NCBI GenBank assembly: GCA_020721875.1
Contig: DYLX01000004.1
Coordinates: forward strand, 59,058 to 105,314
From: Leptospira biflexa
GTDB lineage: Bacteria > Spirochaetota > Spirochaetia > Treponematales > Rectinemataceae
DNA length: 46,257 nt
Direction: 5' to 3'
Part shown: positions 1 through 9,320 of the stretch, one piece after another
Numbering within the stretch: the first letter of the stretch is position 1
Layout: each line of letters starts with the position of its first letter
Position numbers and translations under genes: made by a program
Notes under the pieces: generated by a model
What the model was told of the DNA's origin: nothing
Database searches by the model: none
The model's input: only the letters and a program-made list of their open reading frames with translations

Positions 1-945
1 CTTCCCCTCCACCTGCCACTTCCCCCCCTCATACCACCCCACTACCCCTAACCCATCCCCTTTCCGCGTCAGCTCAAAACGATTCCCTGTTTTTCGGAGC
101 GAAACACGCTGCGGCATGAGAAGCCATCCAGCGCCGCGGGCTGATGCAGTTACTGTGAGATCCAGCGATGAATAATCCGAAGAACCTGAGCCCAGAACGC
201 TAAGCTTGGCACTCAAATCAGCGGGTAAACCGAAGGCTCCACCCGATTCTATAGAGATCGAGGGAACCCTGATTTCAGGCACGCCCGTGAGCGTTGAAAT
301 CTGTAAAGCATCGATGAAAACGGTGGCGGTTTGAGAAAGGTTCTTAGTCTGCGTGGTCGGTGTGTAAGTATTGTCATTCAAACTGAGCCTGAACGGTGCG
401 ATCGAGATCTGAACGCGAGGCGTCGCCCCGCCTGGTTTCGAGAGTGTGTCAACAATTTTATTAAGTATTGCTTCATCACGGGGAAGCACGATCGCGAGAT
501 CGCACTGTTGTACCGAGACATCGCGCAAGGCGTCTGTGTTCTGCCCCGAAAAAAGCGCCCAATAGCTCAATCGGACTGAGAGTTTCTCGATAGTCGCGAT
601 TGCTATACCACTCGAGTCGGGACCTACGCCCGAATTGAGCTTAGACTGATCCAGTACCTCATTCTTAGGTTCAGTGACCGCCTCGGTGGCGATGTTCGAG
701 GTGGTGTTTGGACGGTAAAACCTGACATTGTGCGCAGAGAGGGAATTAATTGAGTCAAAACTGAGGTAATCGTATTTAAGATTAAGACCTGTAGCCTGAA
801 AAACAATAGTCTGTGCGGCATCGAGTACCCGGGTTACCGCCGACTGGACTTCACGCCGAACAAGTTCAAGAATTGCGGAAGTAGACCAAATTGTCAGTAC
901 GAGAGAAAACAGTGCTATGACAATCCATGGCTTTTTCGTCCTCAT
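1..945 (-). CDS. TamB/AsmA-like envelope protein, N-terminal part (runs off left edge)
   Basis: The frame is open for 315 codons from an ATG at 945 to the window edge, with no stop. The N-terminus is a basic stretch followed by one hydrophobic segment (about residues 7-24), which looks like a signal anchor. After it come an amphipathic stretch and beta-rich sequence with short alternating strands. This layout is typical of TamB/AsmA-family (DUF490) proteins, which span the periplasm and help move lipids or insert outer membrane proteins. These proteins usually exceed 1000 residues, so most of this gene would lie outside the window. The gene is divergent from tmk. I see only a weak AGGA about ten bases before the start. 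The family call is inference from topology and style. A large hypothetical membrane-anchored protein is the alternative. Confidence 0.55.
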   Translation of the reverse strand, partial: MRTKKPWIVIALFSLVLTIWSTSAILELVRREVQSAVTRVLDAAQTIVFQATGLNLKYDYLSFDSINSLSAHNVRFYRPNTTSNIATEAVTEPKNEVLDQSKLNSGVGPDSSGIAIATIEKLSVRLSYWALFSGQNTDALRDVSVQQCDLAIVLPRDEAILNKIVDTLSKPGGATPRVQISIAPFRLSLNDNTYTPTTQTKNLSQTATVFIDALQISTLTGVPEIRVPSISIESGGAFGLPADLSAKLSVLGSGSSDYSSLDLTVTASARGAGWLLMPQRVSLRKTGNRFELTRKGDGLGVVGWYEGGKWQVEGK

Positions 946-961
946 TCGGTATGAATCCTGA

Positions 962-990
962 ATGACAAAGATTTGAGTCGCCTATATACT
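962..990 (+). promoter_or_regulatory. Promoter of tmk, predicted leaderless
   Basis: The -35 box ATGACA (962-967), a 17-base spacer and the -10 box TATACT (985-990) lie 8 bases before the tmk ATG at 999. No purine-rich Shine-Dalgarno sequence fits between them. The predicted transcription start is at or within two bases of the start codon. Confidence 0.55.
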
Positions 991-998
991 AGCATATC

Positions 999-1646
999 AT
1001 GCCTTCTTATAACACAGATGAGCTTAAAAAACGTTTCATTGTCATTGAAGGAATCGATGGCGCGGGGACTACGACTCAGATGAAAATTCTCGCCGAGAAT
1101 CTTCGGGCGCGTGGATACCGTTGCGTGACCACCGCCGAACCCACTCTAGGCCCCATCGGCAAGCTTATACGGTCCATTCTCTCTGGTGAGCGATGCGTCG
1201 CCCCGAGCACCGTCGCTTACCTCTTCGCCTCCGATCGAAATGAACATCTCTTTGGCAGCAATGGAATAGTGGAGCAGGTCGAGTCTGGCTCAATTGTTAT
1301 TTCGGACCGCTATGCACTCTCAAGCCTTGCTTATCAGGGATTAACCTGCGGTGAGGAGCTCCCTCTGCGATTGAACGGCAGCTTCCCCGCGCCTGGGCTG
1401 ACGCTGCTCTTCGACATCGATCCAGAAATCGCCATCGCACGTATCAAGAGACGCCCCCAGAAAGAGATCTACGAGACTCTAGAGTTTCAGAAGCACGTAT
1501 CCAACATGTATCGAACTATGGCCGATAAGCTTCAATCTCAGGGCTGGAACATCGTACACATCGAAGCAAACGCCGATATCGATACAGTACGACGAGAGGT
1601 TTTTTTAAAAGTATTCGGTTTCCTCGGGGCCGATACTACTCGATAA
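999..1646 (+). CDS. tmk: Thymidylate kinase
   Basis: The enzyme phosphorylates dTMP to dTDP with ATP in the cytoplasm, the last dedicated step before dTTP. The 215-residue length is normal for the family. A P-loop GIDGAGTTTQ lies at about residues 18-27. The substrate-binding EPT near residue 47 and the DRY motif followed by SSLAYQG near residues 103-111 fit the TMPK fold. The start is set by the motif distance and by the promoter 8 bases upstream; there is no ribosome binding site. The last 11 bases overlap the end of the convergent queA gene. Confidence 0.95.
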   Translation: MPSYNTDELKKRFIVIEGIDGAGTTTQMKILAENLRARGYRCVTTAEPTLGPIGKLIRSILSGERCVAPSTVAYLFASDRNEHLFGSNGIVEQVESGSIVISDRYALSSLAYQGLTCGEELPLRLNGSFPAPGLTLLFDIDPEIAIARIKRRPQKEIYETLEFQKHVSNMYRTMADKLQSQGWNIVHIEANADIDTVRREVFLKVFGFLGADTTR

Positions 1647-2745
1647 GCATTGCGTCACCATAGCTGAAAAACCGATAGTTTTTCTCGATCGCGTGGCGGT
1701 ACGCCTCAAGTATTTTCTCTCTTCCTGCGAAGGCAGACACAAGCATGAGCAAGGTCGATTTCGGCGTATGAAAATTCGTGAAGAGCCTATCCACCACATG
1801 AAATTCAAAACCAGGGTAAATGAATATTCTCGTCGAAAAGCTACCCGATCGGAGAGCACCTTCGAACCACGCCGACTCGAGCGATCGAAGCGAAGTCGTA
1901 CCTACTGCGTAAATCTTTTTTCCTGAATCCTTTGCGTCGTTGATCTTTGCGGCTACCTCAGGAGCAATTTCGAACCACTCCTCGTGCATACGGTGCTCTT
2001 CGATGTTCTCGGTTCTCACAGGAAGGAAGGTACCAAGCCCCACATGGAGCGTGATGTACTCGATGTCGATGCCCTTCGCGCGAAGGCTGCCCATGATCTC
2101 GGGTGTGAAGTGAAGCCCCGCGGTGGGACTTGCGGCGGAGCCGGTACGCGCCGCGTATACCGTTTGATAGCGCTGTTCATCCTCGCCTGTATCCTCGCGC
2201 TTTATATACGGCGGAAGCGGAACGTGCCCAAAACTATTGAAGTAATCGTCGCCGATAGGCCGCTCGAACTCTATTATCTTCTCATCGCGGATTTCTTCGA
2301 CGATGGTACCCCTCAATTCGCCGGGAAAGCTGTAGCTTCTGTGCGGTTTTTGTCTGCTGGATTTACTGCAGACCGCTCGCCAAAACCTTGACATGGGGGG
2401 AATTCGCTCACTCGGTGCCACGACTCCCACCTCTGCGGTGGACGCGAGTGAAAGTTCTCCGATTGAGGCGCGCGATTTTGGAGCTATAGGGGCGAGAAAT
2501 ATGAACTCAACGTGGGCTCCTGTGTGCTCACTCACGCCGTATACGCGCGCTTTACGAACCCGCGAATCGTTGAAGACCATGATCGACCCCGGCTCAATGA
2601 ATGATACGACATCCGCAACCATCGAATCGGTAAGTGTTCCCATCGCTCGATTGAGTACCATGAGTCGCGATTCGCCTCGATGTTCGGGAGGAAATTGCGC
2701 GATCAGGTGTGCGGGGAGATCAAAATTGAAGTCGTCCGTTTTCAT
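1636..2745 (-). CDS. queA: S-adenosylmethionine:tRNA ribosyltransferase-isomerase
   Basis: QueA transfers and isomerises the ribosyl group of S-adenosylmethionine onto preQ1 in tRNA, giving epoxyqueuosine at the wobble position of GUN-anticodon tRNAs. The 369 residues start with the family's characteristic [12 protein letters not shown]. They also contain [40 protein letters not shown] and [18 protein letters not shown], all standard for the family. It is the last gene of the yebC-ruvCAB-queA string and its first 26 bases overlap the end of ruvB. The 3' ends of queA and tmk overlap by 11 bases. Confidence 0.96.
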   Translation of the reverse strand: MKTDDFNFDLPAHLIAQFPPEHRGESRLMVLNRAMGTLTDSMVADVVSFIEPGSIMVFNDSRVRKARVYGVSEHTGAHVEFIFLAPIAPKSRASIGELSLASTAEVGVVAPSERIPPMSRFWRAVCSKSSRQKPHRSYSFPGELRGTIVEEIRDEKIIEFERPIGDDYFNSFGHVPLPPYIKREDTGEDEQRYQTVYAARTGSAASPTAGLHFTPEIMGSLRAKGIDIEYITLHVGLGTFLPVRTENIEEHRMHEEWFEIAPEVAAKINDAKDSGKKIYAVGTTSLRSLESAWFEGALRSGSFSTRIFIYPGFEFHVVDRLFTNFHTPKSTLLMLVSAFAGREKILEAYRHAIEKNYRFFSYGDAMLIE

Positions 2746-3790
2746 TCAGTGGTTCCAATCCAAGGTGTTTATATGCAGCAGGTGTGGCCACTCGCCCTCG
2801 TGGTGTGCGCGCGAGCATTCCGATCTGTATAAGATAAGGTTCGTAGTAATCCTCGAGGCTCTCCACACTCTCGCTGACGGAGACCGCGAGGGTATCAGCG
2901 CCCACAGGGCCTCCCCCAAACCTGGCGATGATAGCCTTGAGAATTTCGCGGTCGAGTCGCTCAAGTCCCAGATAATCTACTTCCAGGCGTCCAAGCCCCT
3001 CGTGCACAATCTCTTTAGTAATCTTCCCCGATCCCCGCACCTGCGCAAAATCGCGCATTCTTCTCAGGAGACGATTCGCAATGCGCGGCGTACCCCTGCT
3101 CGTGCCCGCGAGTAACGCGATCGCGTCCTCGTCGATGGCGATGTCGAGTATACCTGAAGAACGGCGGAGAACATTCGCCAGATCCTCCGGCGCATAGTAC
3201 TCGAGTCGGAGAGATATCCCGAATCGGCTCGAGAGGGGTGCCGATACCATCCCGGCCTTGGTGGTAGCCCCCACGAGCGTAAAAGGTGGAATGGGAATGC
3301 GCACCGTGCGCGCTGCCGGCCCCTGCCCGATCACCCAGTCGAGCTCAAAATCCTCCATCGCGATGTAGAGCATCTCCTCGATGGAAGGCTTGAGCCGGTG
3401 AATCTCATCGATAAAGAGCACACCTCCAGGACGAAGGTTAGTAAGAATACCCGCAAGATCCTTGGGTTTCTCAATGGCTGGGGCGCTCGTGGGCTTGAAA
3501 TCAACGCCCATCTCCGAGGCGACCACGAGGGCAAGTGTCGTCTTGCCGAGTCCCGGCGGTCCCATAAGAAAAAGGTGATCGAGGGCTTCTCCCCGATCGC
3601 GCGCGGCCTTTATGAAGATAAGCAAATTCTCCTTGATGCGTGCCTGGCCTTGAAACTCCGCGAGATACCGAGGGCGTAAAGAGGCCTCTTTTTCATCCTC
3701 TTCAGGACTGTACCTCGGATTCATTGGACTTTCGAACTGAGCATCCTCAAATGAACTGGAGCCAGAGTTGAATTTTTGGTCGAGATTCAT
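2720..3790 (-). CDS. ruvB: Holliday junction branch migration ATPase RuvB
   Basis: RuvB is the hexameric AAA+ motor that drives Holliday-junction branch migration with RuvA. The 356 residues hold a Walker [10 protein letters not shown] near residue 78, a Walker B with DEIHRL near residue 129, the sensor segment [18 protein letters not shown], and a C-terminal winged helix with the RTPRGRVAT motif. An N-terminal extension of about 35 acidic and polar residues precedes the usual LRP start. The ATG overlaps the ruvA stop by 4 bases (ATGA), which suggests translational coupling. Confidence 0.97.
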   Translation of the reverse strand: MNLDQKFNSGSSSFEDAQFESPMNPRYSPEEDEKEASLRPRYLAEFQGQARIKENLLIFIKAARDRGEALDHLFLMGPPGLGKTTLALVVASEMGVDFKPTSAPAIEKPKDLAGILTNLRPGGVLFIDEIHRLKPSIEEMLYIAMEDFELDWVIGQGPAARTVRIPIPPFTLVGATTKAGMVSAPLSSRFGISLRLEYYAPEDLANVLRRSSGILDIAIDEDAIALLAGTSRGTPRIANRLLRRMRDFAQVRGSGKITKEIVHEGLGRLEVDYLGLERLDREILKAIIARFGGGPVGADTLAVSVSESVESLEDYYEPYLIQIGMLARTPRGRVATPAAYKHLGLEPLNENGRLQF

Positions 3791-4398
3791 GGACCAGCTC
3801 CTGTCGACAACTCCATGAGAGCTTTCCTGAAGAGTTCCTTCTCCATCTCTGGAGTCTCATCGGCACTCGATCCGAGCTGCGCAATCGTGCGCTCGACATC
3901 CCGCCTATCGAAGCCCATATCGACCAGGGCGCGGGCTACATCGCGGAAACGTCCCTGGGAAGCAGAGACGCCGACTGCAGCCGCCTCTCCTTCGAGCGCG
4001 ATTAATTTGCCCTTGAGCGCGAGCATCATTTTCTGCGCAGTTTTAGGACCGATACCGGGTATTTTTTGGAGCGAGGCAAGATCGCCATTGTCGAGCATTG
4101 TCGCAAGGGTTCGCGGGGCTATGCCCTGAAGAATTTTAAAGGCCTGGCGCGGCCCAATCCCCTCCACCTTCTGCAGGTCAAGAAAGAGTTGCCGCTCAGC
4201 AACAGTGAAAAAGCCGTAGAGGCGCATTCCGTCTTCGTAGTGGTGAAGCCAGGTAAAGAGCTCAACCTCTTCGCCGGAGTGAGAAAAAAAAGAAGGGTCG
4301 CGCACCGGCGTAATGATTTCCCACTCGATCGCGCCGGTTGAGATATGAAGCGCATCTTCAGCGTGACCACTGAAAATGCCTTTAATTCGGTTAAACAT
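3787..4398 (-). CDS. ruvA: Holliday junction DNA helicase subunit RuvA
   Basis: RuvA binds the four-way junction and loads RuvB. The 203 residues start at MFNRIKGIF, the usual RuvA N-terminus, so I use the ATG at 4398 and not the longer open frame upstream. The tetramer core has paired helix-hairpin-helix motifs near residues 70-125 ([13 protein letters not shown] and [14 protein letters not shown]). The C-terminal third is the RuvB-binding domain ([19 protein letters not shown]). The start overlaps the end of ruvC by 8 bases, and its stop overlaps the ruvB start by 4. The upstream sequence shows no strong ribosome binding site, consistent with coupling. Confidence 0.96.
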   Translation of the reverse strand: MFNRIKGIFSGHAEDALHISTGAIEWEIITPVRDPSFFSHSGEEVELFTWLHHYEDGMRLYGFFTVAERQLFLDLQKVEGIGPRQAFKILQGIAPRTLATMLDNGDLASLQKIPGIGPKTAQKMMLALKGKLIALEGEAAAVGVSASQGRFRDVARALVDMGFDRRDVERTIAQLGSSADETPEMEKELFRKALMELSTGAGP

Positions 4399-4918
4399 GG
4401 TAGAGAGTATAGCCCGCGGGCCCGAGCGAGTGCAATGTGCAGATGGCAGCCGCGAGGGCGTCCGCTGCATGGTCGGGCTTGGGAATTTCAGGCATGCCGA
4501 GAAGGATTTTCACCATTTCCTGAACCTGATTCTTGTCGGCGCGGGCGGAACCTGTGACAGATTTCTTGATTGCGTTTGGTGTGTGTTGGAAGAGCTCGAT
4601 ATGAGATTCCTCAAAGGCCAGCCTTATTACGCCTCTCGCTTCGGCAACTGGGAAAGCCGACGACACATTCCTGAAGAAATAGAGCTCTTCCATGCCCCCG
4701 ACATCCGGGGTATAAAGTTGCAACAATTTTTGTACTTCATTAAAAATAAAGACAAGCCTCTTCCCCATTGGCTCGCTCGCTTCGGTCTGGATACATCCAT
4801 GAGCGAGGGGGATCAGCTTGCCTTCAGCGCTTGCGACGAGCCCATATCCGACCGATGCGATACCGGGATCGATACCGATCGCGACGGTGGCATGAACCTT
4901 GTGCATTGCGCAATTCAC
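4391..4918 (-). CDS. ruvC: Crossover junction endodeoxyribonuclease RuvC
   Basis: RuvC resolves Holliday junctions as a dimeric RNase H-fold nuclease. It has 175 residues if it starts at the GTG at 4918, or 171 if it starts at the ATG at 4906. The catalytic acidic residues are visible: D in GIDPGIASVGYG near the N-terminus, E in MEELYF, and the C-terminal PDHAADALAAAI. The GTG overlaps the yebC stop (GTGA), which favours a coupled start there, but the ATG four codons in fits the family start equally well. Its stop codon lies inside the ruvA start region. Confidence 0.95.
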   Translation of the reverse strand: MNCAMHKVHATVAIGIDPGIASVGYGLVASAEGKLIPLAHGCIQTEASEPMGKRLVFIFNEVQKLLQLYTPDVGGMEELYFFRNVSSAFPVAEARGVIRLAFEESHIELFQHTPNAIKKSVTGSARADKNQVQEMVKILLGMPEIPKPDHAADALAAAICTLHSLGPAGYTLYHV

Positions 4919-5649
4919 TCTTCGAGTTCAGGCATCTCTATATTGTGATACACATTCTGGACATCTTCGTTTTCTTCGAGTTTGTCGATGAGTTTCTGAA
5001 TCTTCTGAGCGGTATCAACATCGACGCTGATGTAGGTGTCGGGCACCATTGAAACTTCGGCACCAAGGGTCTCGAATCCTTTGGCGTTCATCGCATTGAG
5101 CACAGATTCGAAAGAGTTGGGATCCGTGTACACGATGAGGCTGCCCTCTTCGTTGACAACATCGTCCGCACCCGCATCGAGTGCGGCTTCCATGATTTGG
5201 TCTTCGGTGTATTTCTCGCCGTCGTAGGTGAGGACGCCTTTGCGCTTAAAGAGATAGGCGACGGAGCCGGAGGTACCAAGGTTAGCACCGGAGCGCGTGA
5301 TGATGTTGCGGATTTCCGCAGCCGCACGGTTCTTGTTATCGGTAAGCACTTCGATGAGCATCGCACCACCACCGGGAGCATAAGCTTCGTAGTTGAGCTC
5401 TTCGTACATCGCGCCTTCGAGCTCGCCGGTGCCCTTTTTGATCGCACGGTCGATATTATCCTTAGGCATATTGGCTGCGCGAGCCTTGAGCACCGCGGTG
5501 CGGAGTCGCGGGTTGCCTTCAAGGTCGCCACCGCCCATGCGCGCCGCAATCGATATTTCTTTTATCAGCTTTGTAAAGATCTGTCCTCTTTTGGCGTCGA
5601 GCGCGCCTTTTTTGTGCTTTATGGTTGCCCATTTACTATGTCCAGACAT
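4915..5649 (-). CDS. yebC: YebC/PmpR family protein (translation factor or regulator)
   Basis: The protein has 244 residues and starts at MSGHSKWATIKHKK, the invariant N-terminus of the family, with an AAAGGAG ribosome binding site about 5 bases upstream. A longer open frame upstream is therefore not used. Family members were long called transcriptional regulators. Recent work also links bacterial YebC to ribosomes and relief of proline stalling. The acidic C-terminus (MPELEE) is typical. It heads the ruvC-ruvA-ruvB-queA string and overlaps ruvC by 4 bases. The yebC-ruvC neighbourhood is common across bacteria. Confidence 0.95.
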   Translation of the reverse strand: MSGHSKWATIKHKKGALDAKRGQIFTKLIKEISIAARMGGGDLEGNPRLRTAVLKARAANMPKDNIDRAIKKGTGELEGAMYEELNYEAYAPGGGAMLIEVLTDNKNRAAAEIRNIITRSGANLGTSGSVAYLFKRKGVLTYDGEKYTEDQIMEAALDAGADDVVNEEGSLIVYTDPNSFESVLNAMNAKGFETLGAEVSMVPDTYISVDVDTAQKIQKLIDKLEENEDVQNVYHNIEMPELEE

Positions 5650-5681
5650 GGAAACTCCTTTGGCTAAAAAATTGCCGCATA

Positions 5682-5711
5682 ACGATAGCATGCGATATAA
5701 TTTGGTGTCAA
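5682..5711 (-). promoter_or_regulatory. Promoter of yebC-ruvCAB-queA
   Basis: On the minus strand there is a perfect -35 TTGACA (5706-5711), an 18-base spacer and TATCGT (5682-5687) as -10. They lie 32 bases before the yebC start and upstream of its AAAGGAG ribosome binding site. The -35 box is half of the palindrome at 5706-5717. Confidence 0.5.
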
Positions 5712-5717
5712 TTGACA
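5706..5717. promoter_or_regulatory. 12-bp perfect palindrome over the yebC -35 box
   Basis: TGTCAATTGACA is a perfect inverted repeat that covers the -35 box of the yebC promoter. It could be an operator for a dimeric regulator or a chance palindrome created by two TTGACA half-sites. Nothing in the sequence identifies a binding protein. Confidence 0.3.
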
Positions 5718-5780
5718 AAATACTCACACTAATCGCAGTGTTTGCGAAAACACCCGCCTATTATGAACAAATTTATCAAT

Positions 5781-8321
5781 TCACGATTTGAGATGAATCC
5801 ACGTCTTTCCGAAACCACCATCTTCCGGTCGTGCGAAGTAGTAATCCGCAATTACCGACTGAGTTTTTAGCCACTCGTGGATGCCCTTGGCGAGGATACC
5901 TTCGCCTGTCCCATGGATAACCGAAAAGGTACCGAGCCCTGCGAGGCATGCTGCGTCGATCTGTTTCCTCAGTATATCCAGAGCTTCAGTGAGGCGCATG
6001 CCGCGTACATCGAGCTCGCCGGATGCCGCTCTGCCAGATCCCTCGAAGCTCGAAGAGAGTTCCACTTGATAACTCAGATGTTGCGATTCGGCAGGCTGTT
6101 TCTTCGTAGCATGTACAACACCGAGCTCGGCGAGGGGAACCGTGAGCTTTAGCGAACCGATTTGCACCAGTGCCTTGCCTTCGTTGACCATTCTCAGGAG
6201 CGTCGCCTCTTTGCGCTGGTAGACCACCCTCGATCCTGGGACAAGCTCGTCCGCCTTCGCGCGCGAAATCTGCGCTTCTGCGCTAGAAATGCGTGCTTCG
6301 AGATCCTTAGTCTCTCGTTCGAAATTGGTCAGCTCATCCCGCTTCTTCACGAGATCATCGGCGAGTTCCTGTAGGAACTTGCGCCCCTGTGGCGCTTCTT
6401 CGACCATTCTCCCCGATTCGCGCAGCGTTCGTACAAGATTCTCGAAGGTTTTTCTGCTGTCTGAGAGGAAGTGTGCAAGGTCGGATACTCCCTGTCGTCT
6501 GAGTTCCAATTCTCGCTGCCGCACCTTGAGTTTCTCAAGATCGGCGATTCGCCGCGATTCGAGCGCGCCTTGGAGCTGCTTCTTCTTCTCGCGTTCGAGC
6601 GAATCGAGCTCACGCTGTTTCTCCCCGAGCGAGCGAATGAGCGCAGTGTAATCCGACCTCTCATCATTGAGGTATCCATGCGCGGTATCGACAATGGCTC
6701 TCGGAAGACCTGTCTGAAGTGCAATATCGAGGGCCCGGCTCTCGCCGGGAACACCCATAAAAATCCGATAAGTTGGACTAAGACTCTTAGCGTTAAACTC
6801 CATAGACGCATTAAGACAGGAAGGCTTCGTGTAGCCGTAGTTTTTAAGGACACCGTGATGCGTTGTTACAATGGTCATGCTTCCACGTTCGATAAAGTGA
6901 TCCAGAAGTCCCATCGCGATCGCGCAGCCCTCCTCCGGGTCGGTGCCGGCTCCAAGTTCATCAAGAAGCACGAGACTTCGATCCGTAGCATGCGTTGCGA
7001 TGTCGGCTATCACCGTCATGTGACTGGAAAATGTAGAGAGCGACTGGTCAATGGACTGTTCATCGCCGATATCGGCATATATTGTATCAAAAACTGCAAG
7101 TCCTGAAGTTTCAAGAGCAGGAATTCCCGCGCCATACTGGTGTAGCATCGCTAGAAGCCCAATTGTTTTAAGAGACACAGTCTTGCCACCAGTGTTGGGG
7201 CCAGTGATGAGCAGCACCTTGGTGCCATCGGGAATATCGACATCGATCGGTACGGCTTTTCCCCCTAGGAGCGGGTGCCGCACCTGAAAAAGGTGGATAC
7301 CGGAATCGAGTGTTCGAGGAAGGGCCAGCCCCGCCCGCTTCGCCTGAAGCGCGCGCGCGAGCCGCACATCCGCGAGTGCAAGTGTATGGCGGGCTCTATC
7401 GAATGCGGGGAAACCAGGGCGAATCTCATCGGCTACCTCGCGAAGCACTGCGCGAATTTCCTCATTTAATTTCGTTTCGAGCTCGAGCAATCGGTTATTA
7501 CCCTCGACTAATTCCATGGGCTCCATGAACACTGTCTGCCCAGTCGACGAAAACTCGTGGACAATACCCTTAATCCTTCCCTTAAAATTCGCTTTAACCG
7601 CAATGACTGTCCTGTTGTCACGTTCCGTCGCCGCGTTCGACTGAAGTACATCTTGAAGTAAAGGATCTGTAAGATACTGATTTACGAGGCGGCTATTCTC
7701 GGATTGGACCTTCTGGATGGCTTTTTTCAGGGCACGGGTTCGTGGTAGATCGCGCAACTCCCCATCGGGTGTGAGTATCGCAAAGATATTTTTCTGCATC
7801 AGAGAAAGCGAAGGCGCAGCACGGATTAACGCCTCAAAATCGAGGTTTGCCCATGCTTCCTCATCCAAATCGCCGTCAAACCCAGTCTCTGCCTCTGGCT
7901 GAACATCTACTCCCTCGCTGAGAAGCTTACGATGATTACCCAAGCGACGATCTCTCCTCAGGTCAATACGCGCGGGAGCAAGCTTGAGCATCGAACCGAG
8001 GTACCCCATGAGTACCTCGTACGATTTTATCCACAAGCCAAGCGCAAAGAGCTCGTCAAGCTCGAGGAGCATGCCCTCCTTCCTCGCTTTGGGTAAGAGA
8101 TCATCAATATTTGGGAAGGGTAACGAGGGTATCTCTACCTCATTGAGTCCATCGATCAGCACCGCGATATCGCGCTTCAGCCTTTGCACCGACTCAGACC
8201 TCGCGCAGGGCAGCGTTGCGCGCATGAGCGCCTGTCCCTCATACGAAACGCAGTATCCTGCAAGATCTTCTCGAATGCGAAAAAAATCGAGGAGCCTGAG
8301 ACTATGCTCATGCATCACCAT
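5781..8321 (-). CDS. mutS2: Endonuclease/anti-recombination ATPase MutS2
   Basis: The 846 residues have the MutS2 plan: an N-terminal helical region, an ABC-type ATPase with Walker A TGPNTGGKT around residues 373-381 (K380), DELGAGTDP Walker B/signature region, a long coiled coil rich in E, K and R (about 510-640), and a C-terminal Smr nuclease domain with LDVRGM and HGTGEGIL. There is no mismatch-recognition domain, as expected for MutS2. The family suppresses recombination and rescues collided ribosomes in Bacillus. The ATG overlaps the rsgA stop by 7 bases. Confidence 0.96.
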   Translation of the reverse strand: MVMHEHSLRLLDFFRIREDLAGYCVSYEGQALMRATLPCARSESVQRLKRDIAVLIDGLNEVEIPSLPFPNIDDLLPKARKEGMLLELDELFALGLWIKSYEVLMGYLGSMLKLAPARIDLRRDRRLGNHRKLLSEGVDVQPEAETGFDGDLDEEAWANLDFEALIRAAPSLSLMQKNIFAILTPDGELRDLPRTRALKKAIQKVQSENSRLVNQYLTDPLLQDVLQSNAATERDNRTVIAVKANFKGRIKGIVHEFSSTGQTVFMEPMELVEGNNRLLELETKLNEEIRAVLREVADEIRPGFPAFDRARHTLALADVRLARALQAKRAGLALPRTLDSGIHLFQVRHPLLGGKAVPIDVDIPDGTKVLLITGPNTGGKTVSLKTIGLLAMLHQYGAGIPALETSGLAVFDTIYADIGDEQSIDQSLSTFSSHMTVIADIATHATDRSLVLLDELGAGTDPEEGCAIAMGLLDHFIERGSMTIVTTHHGVLKNYGYTKPSCLNASMEFNAKSLSPTYRIFMGVPGESRALDIALQTGLPRAIVDTAHGYLNDERSDYTALIRSLGEKQRELDSLEREKKKQLQGALESRRIADLEKLKVRQRELELRRQGVSDLAHFLSDSRKTFENLVRTLRESGRMVEEAPQGRKFLQELADDLVKKRDELTNFERETKDLEARISSAEAQISRAKADELVPGSRVVYQRKEATLLRMVNEGKALVQIGSLKLTVPLAELGVVHATKKQPAESQHLSYQVELSSSFEGSGRAASGELDVRGMRLTEALDILRKQIDAACLAGLGTFSVIHGTGEGILAKGIHEWLKTQSVIADYYFARPEDGGFGKTWIHLKS

Positions 8322-9298
8322 TCATCTTCCTCATATCTGAATTTGTTGTTGCGGGATTGGCGTGGAGCCTCGCGCTTCTTCCTCCAATGGCCGTTGCTTT
8401 CGAGTTCGGCACGGATACGTAGATAACTCTCGTAGCGGTCGTGGAATATTTCGCCGCGTTCTACCGCGGCCATCACTGCGCAACCTTCCTCGTGCGTGTG
8501 TGAGCAGGAGGCGCCGAATTCGCAATGTCCCAGAAGCGGTAGCATCTCAGGGAAAAAAGAGCTGAGCTGGTCGGGCTCAATATTGCGCATCGCAAGACTC
8601 CGAAAACCTGGGGTGTCGATGAGGTTAATGTCCTCTTCTTTTGAATCGAGGAGCACTGCGAGAGTCGTGGTGTGTTTTCCCCTATTGTATTTCTCAGACA
8701 CCTCAGCTGTGCGCTGTGCAACATCGGGTAATATTATATTGATAAGACTCGATTTTCCCACTCCCGATTGTCCGATAAATACAGCAACCTTTCCTCTAAT
8801 CGCTTCCTTAAGTTCAGCGATACCCTCCTGATTCTTGGCGCTGCAACGAATCACACGGAATCCAAGGGTCTCGAAAATGCCAAGGCGCTCCTCGTTATCT
8901 TCAATAATGCCCAGATCGACCTTGTTGCAAGCTATAATAAGCGGTACACCACACTGTTCAGTGAGCACACTGACGCGATCAATGAAACGTGGCCTAAACG
9001 GCGGAGAAATGACGCTCGCCACGCACACCACAACATCGACATTCGCTGCGAATGCCTGGTCGGCGCTCCCCTTTTCATTGAAACGTCCAAAAACGTTCTT
9101 ACGTGGAATCAGCGCCTCGATAACACCCTCAGAACTCGAAATCGGCTGAATCTTCACCACATCGCCCGCGGAGAGCGCGTTGTACCAACCTTCGAGCCCG
9201 CGTACTCTTTTCCCCTTGATAGAACAGAGGCGCACTTCTCCATCCTCGCACCGCACACGTGCGCGTTGATTCCCAAACGATATAACTAAACCTTGCAT
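8315..9298 (-). CDS. rsgA: Ribosome small-subunit-dependent GTPase RsgA
   Basis: RsgA is a circularly permuted GTPase that checks late 30S maturation. An OB-fold N-terminus is followed by NKVD (G4), then GQSGVGKSSLIN (P-loop), then DTPGFR (G3). The zinc site is C-x6-C-x-H-x5-C (CEFGASCSHTHEEGC). I place the start at the ATG at 9298, giving 327 residues and MQGLVISFG. A TTG three codons upstream is possible. Neither start has a clear ribosome binding site. It sits between murI (22-base gap) and mutS2 (7-base overlap). Confidence 0.95.
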   Translation of the reverse strand: MQGLVISFGNQRARVRCEDGEVRLCSIKGKRVRGLEGWYNALSAGDVVKIQPISSSEGVIEALIPRKNVFGRFNEKGSADQAFAANVDVVVCVASVISPPFRPRFIDRVSVLTEQCGVPLIIACNKVDLGIIEDNEERLGIFETLGFRVIRCSAKNQEGIAELKEAIRGKVAVFIGQSGVGKSSLINIILPDVAQRTAEVSEKYNRGKHTTTLAVLLDSKEEDINLIDTPGFRSLAMRNIEPDQLSSFFPEMLPLLGHCEFGASCSHTHEEGCAVMAAVERGEIFHDRYESYLRIRAELESNGHWRKKREAPRQSRNNKFRYEEDEW

Positions 9299-9320
9299 AT
9301 GAATCAATTACAGTTCCACT

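Noticed and set aside
5738..5753. Hairpin GTGTTT-GCGA-AAACAC downstream of mutS2
   Set aside because: The stem is only 6 bp and no T run follows on either strand, so I do not call a terminator.
6471..7106. A 211-codon open frame on the plus strand inside mutS2
   Set aside because: Antisense to the MutS2 ATPase region with no domain or ribosome binding site.
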